The notes below the pieces were generated by a model. It was given only the letters and a program-made list of their open reading frames with translations, did no database searches and had not been told where the DNA came from. This document shows positions 1-6,949 of a DNA stretch of 11,905 bases, in pieces (positions within the stretch are counted from its first letter, which is position 1; each line of letters opens with the position of its first letter). The position numbers and the translations under genes are program-made. The DNA lies in NCBI GenBank assembly GCA_900546435.1, contig URCQ01000037.1:1-11905 (forward strand). Direction: 5' to 3'. Source of the stretch: an uncultured Pseudobutyrivibrio sp. (GTDB lineage Bacteria; Bacillota; Clostridia; Lachnospirales; Lachnospiraceae).

Positions 1-15
1 GTGCTCTTCCGATCT
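1..15. other. Residual Illumina adapter at contig end
   Basis: The first 15 bases, GTGCTCTTCCGATCT, are identical to the 3' end of the Illumina TruSeq-type index adapter (read-2 side). Native sequence starts at about base 16. This is a library artefact left at an assembly edge. It adds five or so false codons to the end of the ribE reading frame. Confidence 0.95.
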
Positions 16-647
16 GATGTCATCGTAATTCCGGATTCTTTTTTCTCTTCTTCACTCTTTCCAAGACCTAACAGCCTTTCTACGTATTTTCCGATCACAT
101 CATTCTCCAGATTCACCGGATCGCCCGGCACTTTTTCCAAAAGCGTCGTTTCTTCTCCTGTATGCGGGATAACCGATACCTGAAATCCCTCTTCCTCTAC
201 TTTTGCCACCGTCAGGCTGATGCCATCTATACAGATGGAGCCTTTTTCTACGATCAAATGTAATATCTGCGGCGATGTTCCGATAGATACCCAGATGGCA
301 TTCTCCTCCCGGATCAGAGACCGGATCACACCGGTTCCGTCAATATGACCGCTTACGATATGTCCTCCAAATCTTCCGTCTGCAGCCATTGCCCGTTCCA
401 GATTCACCTGACTTCCGACTTTACAGCTTCCCAGACTGCTTCTCCTGATGGTCTCTGCCATCACATCTGCAGTAAATCCATCCGGCTGAAGTGATGTAAC
501 TGTCAGACACACTCCATTGACTGCGATACTGTCACCGATCTTCGTTCTTTCCAATACCTTCTTCGCCTTGATTGCCAGAACTCCCGACTCTCCGGTCAGC
601 TGCATATAGCGGACCGATCCTTTCTCTTCTACGATTCCTGTAAACAT
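1..647 (-). CDS. ribE: Riboflavin synthase alpha chain, 3' end cut by contig edge
   Basis: Riboflavin synthase catalyses the dismutation of two 6,7-dimethyl-8-ribityllumazine molecules to riboflavin, the last step of the pathway, in the cytoplasm. The frame starts at the ATG at 647-645 with the hallmark MFTGIVEE. It shows the two internally repeated lumazine-binding barrels: GDSIAVNGVCLTVT in the first, SGHIDGTG and then IDGISLTV in the second. A strong AGGAGGGG ribosome binding site lies just before the ATG, inside the end of ribD, and the two genes overlap by 19 nt (629-647), suggesting translational coupling. About 210 native codons are present. The frame is still open at the contig edge, where bases 1-15 are adapter, so the last few native residues (around ESGITM onward) are missing. 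The family is usually about 210-220 aa, so little is lost. Identification is firm. Confidence 0.95.
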   Translation of the reverse strand, partial: MFTGIVEEKGSVRYMQLTGESGVLAIKAKKVLERTKIGDSIAVNGVCLTVTSLQPDGFTADVMAETIRRSSLGSCKVGSQVNLERAMAADGRFGGHIVSGHIDGTGVIRSLIREENAIWVSIGTSPQILHLIVEKGSICIDGISLTVAKVEEEGFQVSVIPHTGEETTLLEKVPGDPVNLENDVIGKYVERLLGLGKSEEEKKESGITMTSDRKS

Positions 648-1765
648 GGCCCCTCCTGTTCTTTTTCACATACCTGACAGATTATCCTGATGTCTTCACC
701 GATCCGGCAGATATCCGTACATTTCAGTTTCAATGCTTCTGATGGAAGTCCGATGCCGATTCCTTGCACCGGTGTCTTACTGTTCTTTCCGCCAAATAAT
801 TTTGGTGCGATAAAACAGTGTACCTCTTTTACAATTCCTGCCCGCAGTGCACTGTCGTTCAGCGTGCCCCCGCCTTCCAGCAGAATGCTGTCAATGCCCT
901 CATTTCCAAGATATGTCATCAGCTTTTTAAGGTCTATCTGACCTTTTTCATCCGGACAGCAGACGGTATCCACGCCTTTCGCATGTAACCGTTCTATTTT
1001 TTCTGTTATTTCTTCGTTCTCTTCCCGTCCTGCATAAGCCACGATTGTCCGGTACTCTTTTGCACTTCTTACGATCTGGCTGTCAAGCGGTATCCTAAGA
1101 CTGCTGTCGCATACTATTCTGACCGGACTTTTCCATCCTTCTACCCGGACATTCAACATCGGATCATCCGCAAGTACAGTCCCGATACCGGCCATAATAC
1201 CCATATACCGGTGCCGCATATGCTGCACTTCCTGTCGGGCCGGTTCTCCTGTGATCCACTTCGATGCGCCCGTCTTTGTCGCAATTTTCCCATCCAGTGT
1301 CATAGCATATTTCATCACTACATACGGTGTCTTCGTCGTAATATAATGGAAGAACACCGGGTTCAGACAGTCACATTCTTCCCGCATAAAATCCTGAACT
1401 ACTGTAATTCCCGATTCACGCAATATCTGTGCACCTTTTCCTGCCACCTTTGGATTCGGATCCCTGGAACCGATCACCACTTTTTTAATCTTCTGTTCTA
1501 TGATCGCTTCCGTACACGGCGGTGTCTTGCCATAATGACAGCATGGTTCCAGCGTAACATAGATTGTCGCACCCTCTGCCGATTCTGTAAGCGATGTGAT
1601 TGCATTGCGCTCTGCATGAAGTTCTCCGCATTTTTTATGATAACCTTCCCCGATGATCCGGCCGTCTTTTACGATCACCGCACCTACCATCGGATTCGGA
1701 TTCGTCCATCCTTCTCCCTTTTTTGCAAGCTGGATTGCCCGGAGCATGTATTCCTGATCCGTCAT
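629..1765 (-). CDS. ribD: Bifunctional pyrimidine deaminase/reductase RibD (RibG)
   Basis: RibD carries out the second and third steps of riboflavin synthesis: zinc-dependent deamination of the GTP-derived pyrimidine, then NADPH-dependent reduction of its ribosyl side chain. The protein has 378 aa, a normal length. The N-terminal cytidine-deaminase-like domain (about 1-145) has HAE at 50-52 (zinc ligand and catalytic Glu) and PCC with C75 and C84 as the other zinc ligands. The C-terminal reductase domain (about 147-365) begins at PYVVMKYAMTLDGKIAT and contains the LLEGGG motif near 295-300. The start at 1765 is preceded by an AAGGAAG ribosome binding site. It is the first gene of the operon, downstream of an FMN riboswitch, and its 3' end overlaps ribE. 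Expression should therefore fall when FMN is plentiful. Confidence 0.97.
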   Translation of the reverse strand: MTDQEYMLRAIQLAKKGEGWTNPNPMVGAVIVKDGRIIGEGYHKKCGELHAERNAITSLTESAEGATIYVTLEPCCHYGKTPPCTEAIIEQKIKKVVIGSRDPNPKVAGKGAQILRESGITVVQDFMREECDCLNPVFFHYITTKTPYVVMKYAMTLDGKIATKTGASKWITGEPARQEVQHMRHRYMGIMAGIGTVLADDPMLNVRVEGWKSPVRIVCDSSLRIPLDSQIVRSAKEYRTIVAYAGREENEEITEKIERLHAKGVDTVCCPDEKGQIDLKKLMTYLGNEGIDSILLEGGGTLNDSALRAGIVKEVHCFIAPKLFGGKNSKTPVQGIGIGLPSEALKLKCTDICRIGEDIRIICQVCEKEQEGPCLQES

Positions 1766-1790
1766 TTCTCTTCCTTCTTTCTTAGTTATA

Positions 1791-1819
1791 CAAAAACCCC
1801 TGCAGGATACCTACAGGGG
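1791..1819 (-). terminator. Second terminator-like hairpin in the ribD leader
   Basis: On the minus strand, CCCCTGTAGG, loop TAT, CCTGCAGGGG forms a 10-bp stem (1797-1819, one G-T pair) followed directly by TTTTTG (1796-1791). It lies between the riboswitch terminator and the ribD ribosome binding site. It looks like an intrinsic terminator or attenuator that transcripts must pass even after the riboswitch lets them through. Confidence 0.6.
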
Positions 1820-1860
1820 AAATGATCTGTTACATATAACTGACAAATGATCTGTTAACC

Positions 1861-1895
1861 AAAAAAGCTCTGAAATGGATCACCATCTCAGAGCT
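1861..1895 (-). terminator. Riboswitch-associated intrinsic terminator
   Basis: On the minus strand, AGCTCTGAGATGG, loop TGAT, CCATTTCAGAGCT is a 13-bp stem (1883-1895 with 1866-1878, one G-T pair) followed by a T run (1865-1861). Its position just after the FMN aptamer fits the transcription-terminating expression platform of a Firmicute FMN riboswitch. Confidence 0.85.
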
Positions 1896-1933
1896 CAGAC
1901 ACTACATTCATCTATTAAAATAACTGTACCATC

Positions 1934-2040
1934 ATCTTCTTTCATCCAGACTATACTGTCGGCTCCGGAATCACACCGGATCATGCCTCTCGGCCCGCGG
2001 GCTTTACCGCCGGTAGGGAATCGCACCCTGCCCTGAAGAT
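1934..2040 (-). promoter_or_regulatory. FMN riboswitch (RFN element)
   Basis: The minus strand carries the conserved RFN core: TCAGGGCAGGGTG, then ATTCCC, then ACCGGCGGTAAAGCCCGCG, and further on GGATGAAAGAAGAT. The closing P1 helix is visible as ATCTTC (2040-2035) pairing with GAAGAT (1939-1934). Binding of FMN stabilises the aptamer and favours the downstream terminator, repressing riboflavin synthesis genes. Its place upstream of ribD and ribE agrees with this. Confidence 0.95.
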
Positions 2041-2055
2041 TTCGTTTTTTTTATC

Positions 2056-2085
2056 ATAATACTTTATACATCATTTGTAAAGCAA
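2056..2085 (-). promoter_or_regulatory. Candidate promoter of the rib operon
   Basis: Reading the minus strand, TTGCTT (2085-2080) and TATTAT (2061-2056) are separated by 18 bp. They would start transcription a few bases before the riboswitch P1 helix at 2040. The position is right and the match to sigma-A consensus is moderate. An overlapping TATAAA nearby is a possible alternative -10. Confidence 0.45.
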
Positions 2086-2115
2086 AAGTTTGGAAATAGC
2101 AAACTCCTTTTCACA

Positions 2116-2144
2116 TTGATTTCATCTGCCAATTTTGTTATTCT
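2116..2144 (+). promoter_or_regulatory. Candidate promoter of the c-di-GMP gene
   Basis: TTGATT (2116-2121) and TATTCT (2139-2144), spaced 17 bp, precede the gene starting at 2200 by a suitable distance. The -10 abuts a perfect palindrome at 2142-2155. The match is moderate. Confidence 0.4.
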
Positions 2145-2155
2145 ATACGTATAGA
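2142..2155. promoter_or_regulatory. 14-bp palindrome, possible operator
   Basis: TCTATACGTATAGA is a perfect 14-bp inverted repeat. It overlaps the predicted -10/transcription start of the cyclic-di-GMP gene and lies in the divergent region shared with the rib operon. This is where a dimeric repressor would be expected, but no regulator gene is visible nearby, so the role is inferred from position only. Confidence 0.35.
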
Positions 2156-2199
2156 TTATTGTCACCTGAGAATACGTAGAATCTAAAGGAAATCAAATT

Positions 2200-5100
2200 A
2201 TGAAAATAGAGAAAAAAATATGGCTCTCGTTGATCGCATCTGTCTTATTTGCCGTCATCTTTTCCATCTGGATATTCAGACAGGATACTGTTCGGAACGA
2301 ACTGCCTTTTGATAACACCACCTCACTGAAAACAACAAGTTTTAAAACTGACGGTGCGAAAACAGAATCTGTGATCCTGTCCGATGAATTCCACTCGCAA
2401 AAAGCGATTCTTTTCCAGACTACTCATACCAATGCAGAAGTCTGGCTTGATGGGAAACTTATTTATCAATACGGAAATGAAAAACACACACCCAAATTCA
2501 TGAAATCACCCGGCTCCTGCTGGCATATTGTAGACATTCCGGCAAACAGTGACACCAAGAAACTGACCGTCAAAATCATTCCTGTATATCAGGGTTATTA
2601 CGGGAACCCGGTGCATCTTTTTCTGGGTACGAAGGGCGATTGTATTCTGAAGATTCTCAGCCAGAGTCTAGGAATACTGATCGTCAGTTGCGGTGTTTTA
2701 TTTTTGGGATTTCTCTCTCTGGTATTGTATATTGCAGTGATTCGTAAGAAACAGGAGGATTTTTCCGAAGAAACATCTAAAATATTCCTGAATCTTGGAA
2801 TCTTCTCCCTGTTGATTGCCTTATGGTCCCTGAAGCAATGCGGTTTCCTGCAGTTTTTAGTCCCGGATGGAAGAACACTGTATTTTATTGACTTCTTTAC
2901 ATTTTATCTCTTTCCTGTTCCGTTTAATTTCCTTTTGTATGATATTTGCAAAAGTAAATTCCGAAAAGGTGCCCTGTTCCTGTCTGTTTCTTATCTGATC
3001 AATATGGGCGCAGCCGTCCTTCTTCAGTGTATGGGAATTGTCGATATCTTCCTGATTCTTCCGATCACGCATCTGATCATGCTTGTGAATGCAGCATATA
3101 CGATCAGACTAATCCATTACGAGGCAAAACAGCTTGGAAACGAACTTGCCAGAAAATTCAGATACCCGATGTACCTCATTATGTATTTTGCCTTGTCGGA
3201 ACTATTGGTTTATTATATCCGCAGATTCCAGCAGACATCTGTATTTCTTCCGCTTGGGACTCTGCTGTTTATCCTTATGCTGATCTGGATCCAGGTATCG
3301 CAATATTATGAGCAGTGTATCCAGAAGCAAAAACTAATCTACTTCCAGAAACTGGCTAATATAGATATGCTCACCGAAGCCATGAACCGGAATGCTTACG
3401 AAAATATGATCCGTTATCTGGACGAGCAGGAGCTGGAATTACATACAACCGGAGTTGTCTTGTTAGACCTTGATAATCTGAAGGAAATTAATGATAACTT
3501 TGGCCACGAAAAGGGAGATGAGGCCTTAAAGCTTTGCTATCAGTGTATCCGCCAGGCTTTTCCATCGGAACAGAATTGTTTCCGAATCGGTGGAGACGAA
3601 TTTGCTTATATTTTCCATAAAGATGAAAAAGAGCTGATTGCCGATAAGATCCATAAACTGGAGCTGCTTCTAAATGAAAAGGATCAGGATCTTTCCTATT
3701 CTCTCAGCGTCTCCTCCGGATATGCCTATTATCAGCCTGACACCGATATGGATTTTAAAGATATCGTAAGACGCAGTGATACTATGCTTTACCGTGAAAA
3801 ACGAAGAAAAAAAATATCACATTCCGCTTCTTCTCATCCGATGCTTTCTTCCGGAAAGCAATCTCGTGCACAAGGGATCACGGATGAACTGATCACGCAG
3901 GAGAAAAAATACCAGCATATTTCACCGACGGAATTATGCGGGATCATTGACCTGCTCAGTCCAAGTACCGATGACTATCTGTACTTTATTGATTTCCGGA
4001 CCGACTTTTACTATATTGCGCCACAGTCACTGGAACGTTTCTGCGTTCCTCAAAATGCTTTTTATAATGTTATGGAAACACACCGGGACTTTGTATATGC
4101 CGAGGATTATCCGCTGCTGACTGCCGAATTCCGTGATCTGCTTACTACCAACCGTTGTATCCATAATATGGAATATCGCTGGCTGGATCTGAACGGGAAT
4201 CCGGTCTGGATCAACTGCCGCGGATATCTTGTACGGGATGATTATCAAAAGCCGCTCTACATGGTTGGATGTATTAATGAGATCGGCGAAAAGCAGAAAG
4301 CAGATAATATCAGTGGACTTTTCGGCGAGAATGGTCTGATTGAATACCTGAAGACCCAGGAGACTCCTCTGGAAAATGGATTTCTGTTACGCCTTGGTAT
4401 CGATAATTTCAAATCGATCAATGAAAAATTCGGATGGGATTATGGTGATTATATTCTCCGGAAAACTGCAGAGTGTATTTCGCACTGTATTTCAGAGGAA
4501 CAGCAGGTATACAAATTATCCTCTGATGAATTTATCATCGTGGATATTACTTCTGACGATAAGCAGACAGCAGTACACCTTTACAATAAAATCAGGGAAA
4601 ACATCAACCAGTTTATTAAAAAGAATCATTATACGGCAATCTTTACGATTTCCGGTGGGATTCTCCCATTTTATAATCTTCTGGAAAGCGAATATGATGA
4701 AATGATGAAGCGGACAGATTTTTCATTGAACACAGCTAAAAAACGGGGAAGAAACCGTTATTACATTTTCAATGAACAGGACTATCAACGGTTCTTACAT
4801 CTGAAAGATATCAGCGATGTCCTTCATGCGGCAGTCATACATGACTTCCGTGGATTCTCTGTTGCCTTACAGCCATTGGTGAAAGCAGGCTGCAGACAGC
4901 CTTTTGGTGCGGAAACCTTGATGCGTTTTTCTTCCGGACAGTTCGGAACTATCTCACCGGCAGAATTTATCCCTATCCTGGAAGAAAGCGGACTCATCAT
5001 TCCGGCCGGCCGCTGGATCATAAGGGAAGCTCTACAGGCATGTAAAAAGATCCGTGAAACAATTCCGGACTTCCAGGTCAGCATCAATATCTCACAGATA

Positions 5101-5568
5101 CAGATTGAAAAGTCTGATGTGATACAGGATATCTCTGCTGAACTTGAAAATGCCAAACTTCCTCCGGAAGCATTGATCGTGGAATTAACAGAAAGTGCTT
5201 TGCTGGAAGACAATTCCAATGCACGGCATTTCCTGAAGGAATTAAGAAAAGCCGGCATACGGCTTGCACTGGATGATTTCGGAACCGGTTATTCGAACTT
5301 CCATTATCTCAATGAACTTCGTCCGGATATCATTAAAATTGACCGTTCCTTTACCGCAAAAGCTATAAAAGATGCAAAGGAATATGATCTTTTAAAACGA
5401 TTCTGCACTATGATACACCGTCTGAACATAAAAATCTGCATAGAAGGTGTGGAGACTGAGGATGAATGGGAAAAGATCCGGCTGATGGATCCTGATTATA
5501 GTCAGGGATATCTGTGGGGAAAACCTTGCTCTTTCGATGAACTTCTTCAAAAAGGACTCCGGGTTTAA
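2200..5568 (+). CDS. Membrane GGDEF-PAS-GGDEF-EAL cyclic-di-GMP turnover protein
   Basis: This 1122-aa sensor probably makes and/or degrades cyclic-di-GMP at the membrane. An N-terminal membrane anchor (7-26) precedes an extracytoplasmic domain (about 30-150) and roughly seven hydrophobic segments between 157 and 367, resembling 7TMR-DISM receptors. The first GGDEF domain (about 385-535) has intact DLDNLKEIND and RIGGDEF (GGDEF at 464-468), with no RxxD inhibitory site before it. A PAS-like segment (about 590-695, WLDLNGNPVWI) follows. The second GGDEF domain (about 715-858) is degenerate, SSDEF at 774-778. The C-terminal EAL domain (about 870-1115) keeps the usual catalytic residues: E905 in ETL, N963, E995, DDFGTG at 1025-1030, K1046, E1082 and Q1102. 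Phosphodiesterase activity is therefore likely and cyclase activity possible. The ATG at 2200 has AAAGGA upstream. It appears monocistronic, with a hairpin at its end. Confidence 0.93.
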   Translation: MKIEKKIWLSLIASVLFAVIFSIWIFRQDTVRNELPFDNTTSLKTTSFKTDGAKTESVILSDEFHSQKAILFQTTHTNAEVWLDGKLIYQYGNEKHTPKFMKSPGSCWHIVDIPANSDTKKLTVKIIPVYQGYYGNPVHLFLGTKGDCILKILSQSLGILIVSCGVLFLGFLSLVLYIAVIRKKQEDFSEETSKIFLNLGIFSLLIALWSLKQCGFLQFLVPDGRTLYFIDFFTFYLFPVPFNFLLYDICKSKFRKGALFLSVSYLINMGAAVLLQCMGIVDIFLILPITHLIMLVNAAYTIRLIHYEAKQLGNELARKFRYPMYLIMYFALSELLVYYIRRFQQTSVFLPLGTLLFILMLIWIQVSQYYEQCIQKQKLIYFQKLANIDMLTEAMNRNAYENMIRYLDEQELELHTTGVVLLDLDNLKEINDNFGHEKGDEALKLCYQCIRQAFPSEQNCFRIGGDEFAYIFHKDEKELIADKIHKLELLLNEKDQDLSYSLSVSSGYAYYQPDTDMDFKDIVRRSDTMLYREKRRKKISHSASSHPMLSSGKQSRAQGITDELITQEKKYQHISPTELCGIIDLLSPSTDDYLYFIDFRTDFYYIAPQSLERFCVPQNAFYNVMETHRDFVYAEDYPLLTAEFRDLLTTNRCIHNMEYRWLDLNGNPVWINCRGYLVRDDYQKPLYMVGCINEIGEKQKADNISGLFGENGLIEYLKTQETPLENGFLLRLGIDNFKSINEKFGWDYGDYILRKTAECISHCISEEQQVYKLSSDEFIIVDITSDDKQTAVHLYNKIRENINQFIKKNHYTAIFTISGGILPFYNLLESEYDEMMKRTDFSLNTAKKRGRNRYYIFNEQDYQRFLHLKDISDVLHAAVIHDFRGFSVALQPLVKAGCRQPFGAETLMRFSSGQFGTISPAEFIPILEESGLIIPAGRWIIREALQACKKIRETIPDFQVSINISQIQIEKSDVIQDISAELENAKLPPEALIVELTESALLEDNSNARHFLKELRKAGIRLALDDFGTGYSNFHYLNELRPDIIKIDRSFTAKAIKDAKEYDLLKRFCTMIHRLNIKICIEGVETEDEWEKIRLMDPDYSQGYLWGKPCSFDELLQKGLRV

Positions 5569-5592
5569 TAAAACCGGAGTCCTTGAATTTTG
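5552..5592 (+). terminator. Hairpin terminator overlapping the stop codon
   Basis: AAGGACTCCGG (5552-5562) pairs perfectly with CCGGAGTCCTT (5574-5584), with further TTT/AAA pairing towards the loop. The TAA stop at 5566-5568 lies in the loop. The following GAATTTTG is only a weak T run, so termination may be partial. Confidence 0.6.
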
Positions 5593-5723
5593 CTGTCGAA
5601 GCCGACAAGACTCTGACCATCTACTGTTTTCAACCTGCTCCGGGATATTGTGCATGTGTGTTGATTCCGTCTTAATTTTCTGCTATTTGGCGCATGCGAT
5701 TACAAAACTATTTTTCTGTAAAC

Positions 5724-5766
5724 AAAAAAAGTGCGGAAGTCCTTGATTTTTTTAAGGGCTTCCGCA
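5724..5766 (-). terminator. Strong terminator after the nucleotidase fragment
   Basis: On the minus strand, TGCGGAAG (5766-5759) pairs with CTTCCGCA (5739-5732), extended by CCTT/AAGG after one mismatch. Seven T residues follow (5730-5724). It sits a few bases after the stop of the leftward frame at 5774 and was presumably the terminator of the original nucleotidase gene. Confidence 0.85.
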
Positions 5767-5773
5767 TCTTGAA

Positions 5774-6949
5774 TTATCCTTTATTTTTCTGAACCAGGCA
5801 GATACTTCCTGCTCCGCTACTGAGCAACAGTAGTATCATCCAGAAGAATATCTCATTATTATCCGCTGTTTTCGGACTTTTTACCGAAGTTTTTGTTCCA
5901 CTTGCTTTTTCTTTATTCTCTGTTTTCACAGCTTCCAGCTGTTCTTTCGCTGGCTGCTCCGGTACAGGCGGTGTAACAGGCACAGGTGGCTGTCCCGGTT
6001 CTTCTGCCTCTTTGGTTGTCTGAATCATGTTCTGCTTCGCTGCACTTGCCATAACTGTATCAGAACCCTGTTCAAAGAAGCGAATCAACAACTCTTCACA
6101 GCAGGAATATTCTCCGGTCTCCACTGCACCGGCAAGCTGAGGATAGCTGTCAGAGCCGGCAAGGTAATTGTTAACTGCTACGGTATACTCTTTTGTATCA
6201 TCCAGATCCTGCCCCTCTTTTTGCACAGAAAGCACACGGGCACCCGCTGGCTGCGCCGGATCGAAGCGGACGGTAATTCCGCCAACCTGCAGATAACTTC
6301 CGCTGTCATTTGGCCATGCATCCCACTCACCACTGTCATTTGCAACAATACAGTTTTTCTGAATAGTAAGACTGGTCTCCAACATTTCCTTTATCTGTGC
6401 ACCGGTCAGTTTTTTGGTCACCACATAGTTTCCATAAGGGCTGACATTGATGACATCTCCGTACGTTACCGTTCCGGCGGCGATAGAAGCACGGATTCCA
6501 CCAGCATTTTCAAAGGCTATATCAACCCCTGTGGCAAGCAGGTACGCATCCGTTATGACATTTCCAAGATTTGTCTGTCCAATACGGATATGTTCCCAGA
6601 TACCATCTAATTCCACCGGTGAAGTACCGATGACACGATTCAGTACTGTCTCGTTTTCCGCTTTGATCGAATCCAATACAGCTGTCACGGAAGCTTCCTT
6701 CGGATAATTTTGTGCCGCTTCATAATCGACCGATGTCTTATTATAATCCACATGTACGCTTCCATCCTCATCCATAGTACAGTTCAGATCGATCAGACCC
6801 ACCGTATTTAAATAATATCCGCTTTCCGATACATAGGTTGTTGAACCATCCGGTGTCGTCACAGATTCACTGAGTTCAATATGCTCATGTCCACACAGCC
6901 ACAAATCGACACCGTCCACCTGTGCAGCCACACTCAGTCGGTCATTTTT
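5774..6949 (-). pseudogene. 3' fragment of a cell-wall-anchored 5'-nucleotidase (UshA-like)
   Basis: Homology to the bifunctional metallophosphatase/5'-nucleotidase family starts near chimera residue 615-620. It includes the last metallophosphoesterase motif GHEH (634-637) and the complete C-terminal nucleotidase domain (about 713-890), with QTNLGNVITDAYL, ENAGGIRASI (761-770), VINVSPYGN and NYLAGSDSY. A proline/glutamate-rich linker (about 928-965) leads to SPKTAD (972-977), a hydrophobic segment (981-999) and a short basic tail. That is a sortase-type wall anchor with a non-canonical motif. The N-terminal signal peptide and most of the metal-binding phosphoesterase domain are absent, so the native exported enzyme is interrupted. 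The missing part should lie at the other side of the inserted element. The exact boundary is uncertain by some 30 bp. Confidence 0.85.

Noticed and set aside
1..183. Plus-strand open frame starting at the first base
   Set aside because: It begins with GTG inside the adapter and runs antisense to ribE, whose family match is clear.
1211..1825. A 204-codon plus-strand open frame
   Set aside because: It is antisense to ribD, rich in Cys, His and Arg without any recognisable motif, and covers the ribD leader hairpin.
4824..5258. A 144-codon minus-strand open frame
   Set aside because: It is a shadow of the EAL domain coding sequence, which is conserved on the plus strand.
5593..5723. Possible small gene between the c-di-GMP gene and the nucleotidase fragment
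   Set aside because: No frame with a start and ribosome binding site stands out; it lies between two convergent terminators.
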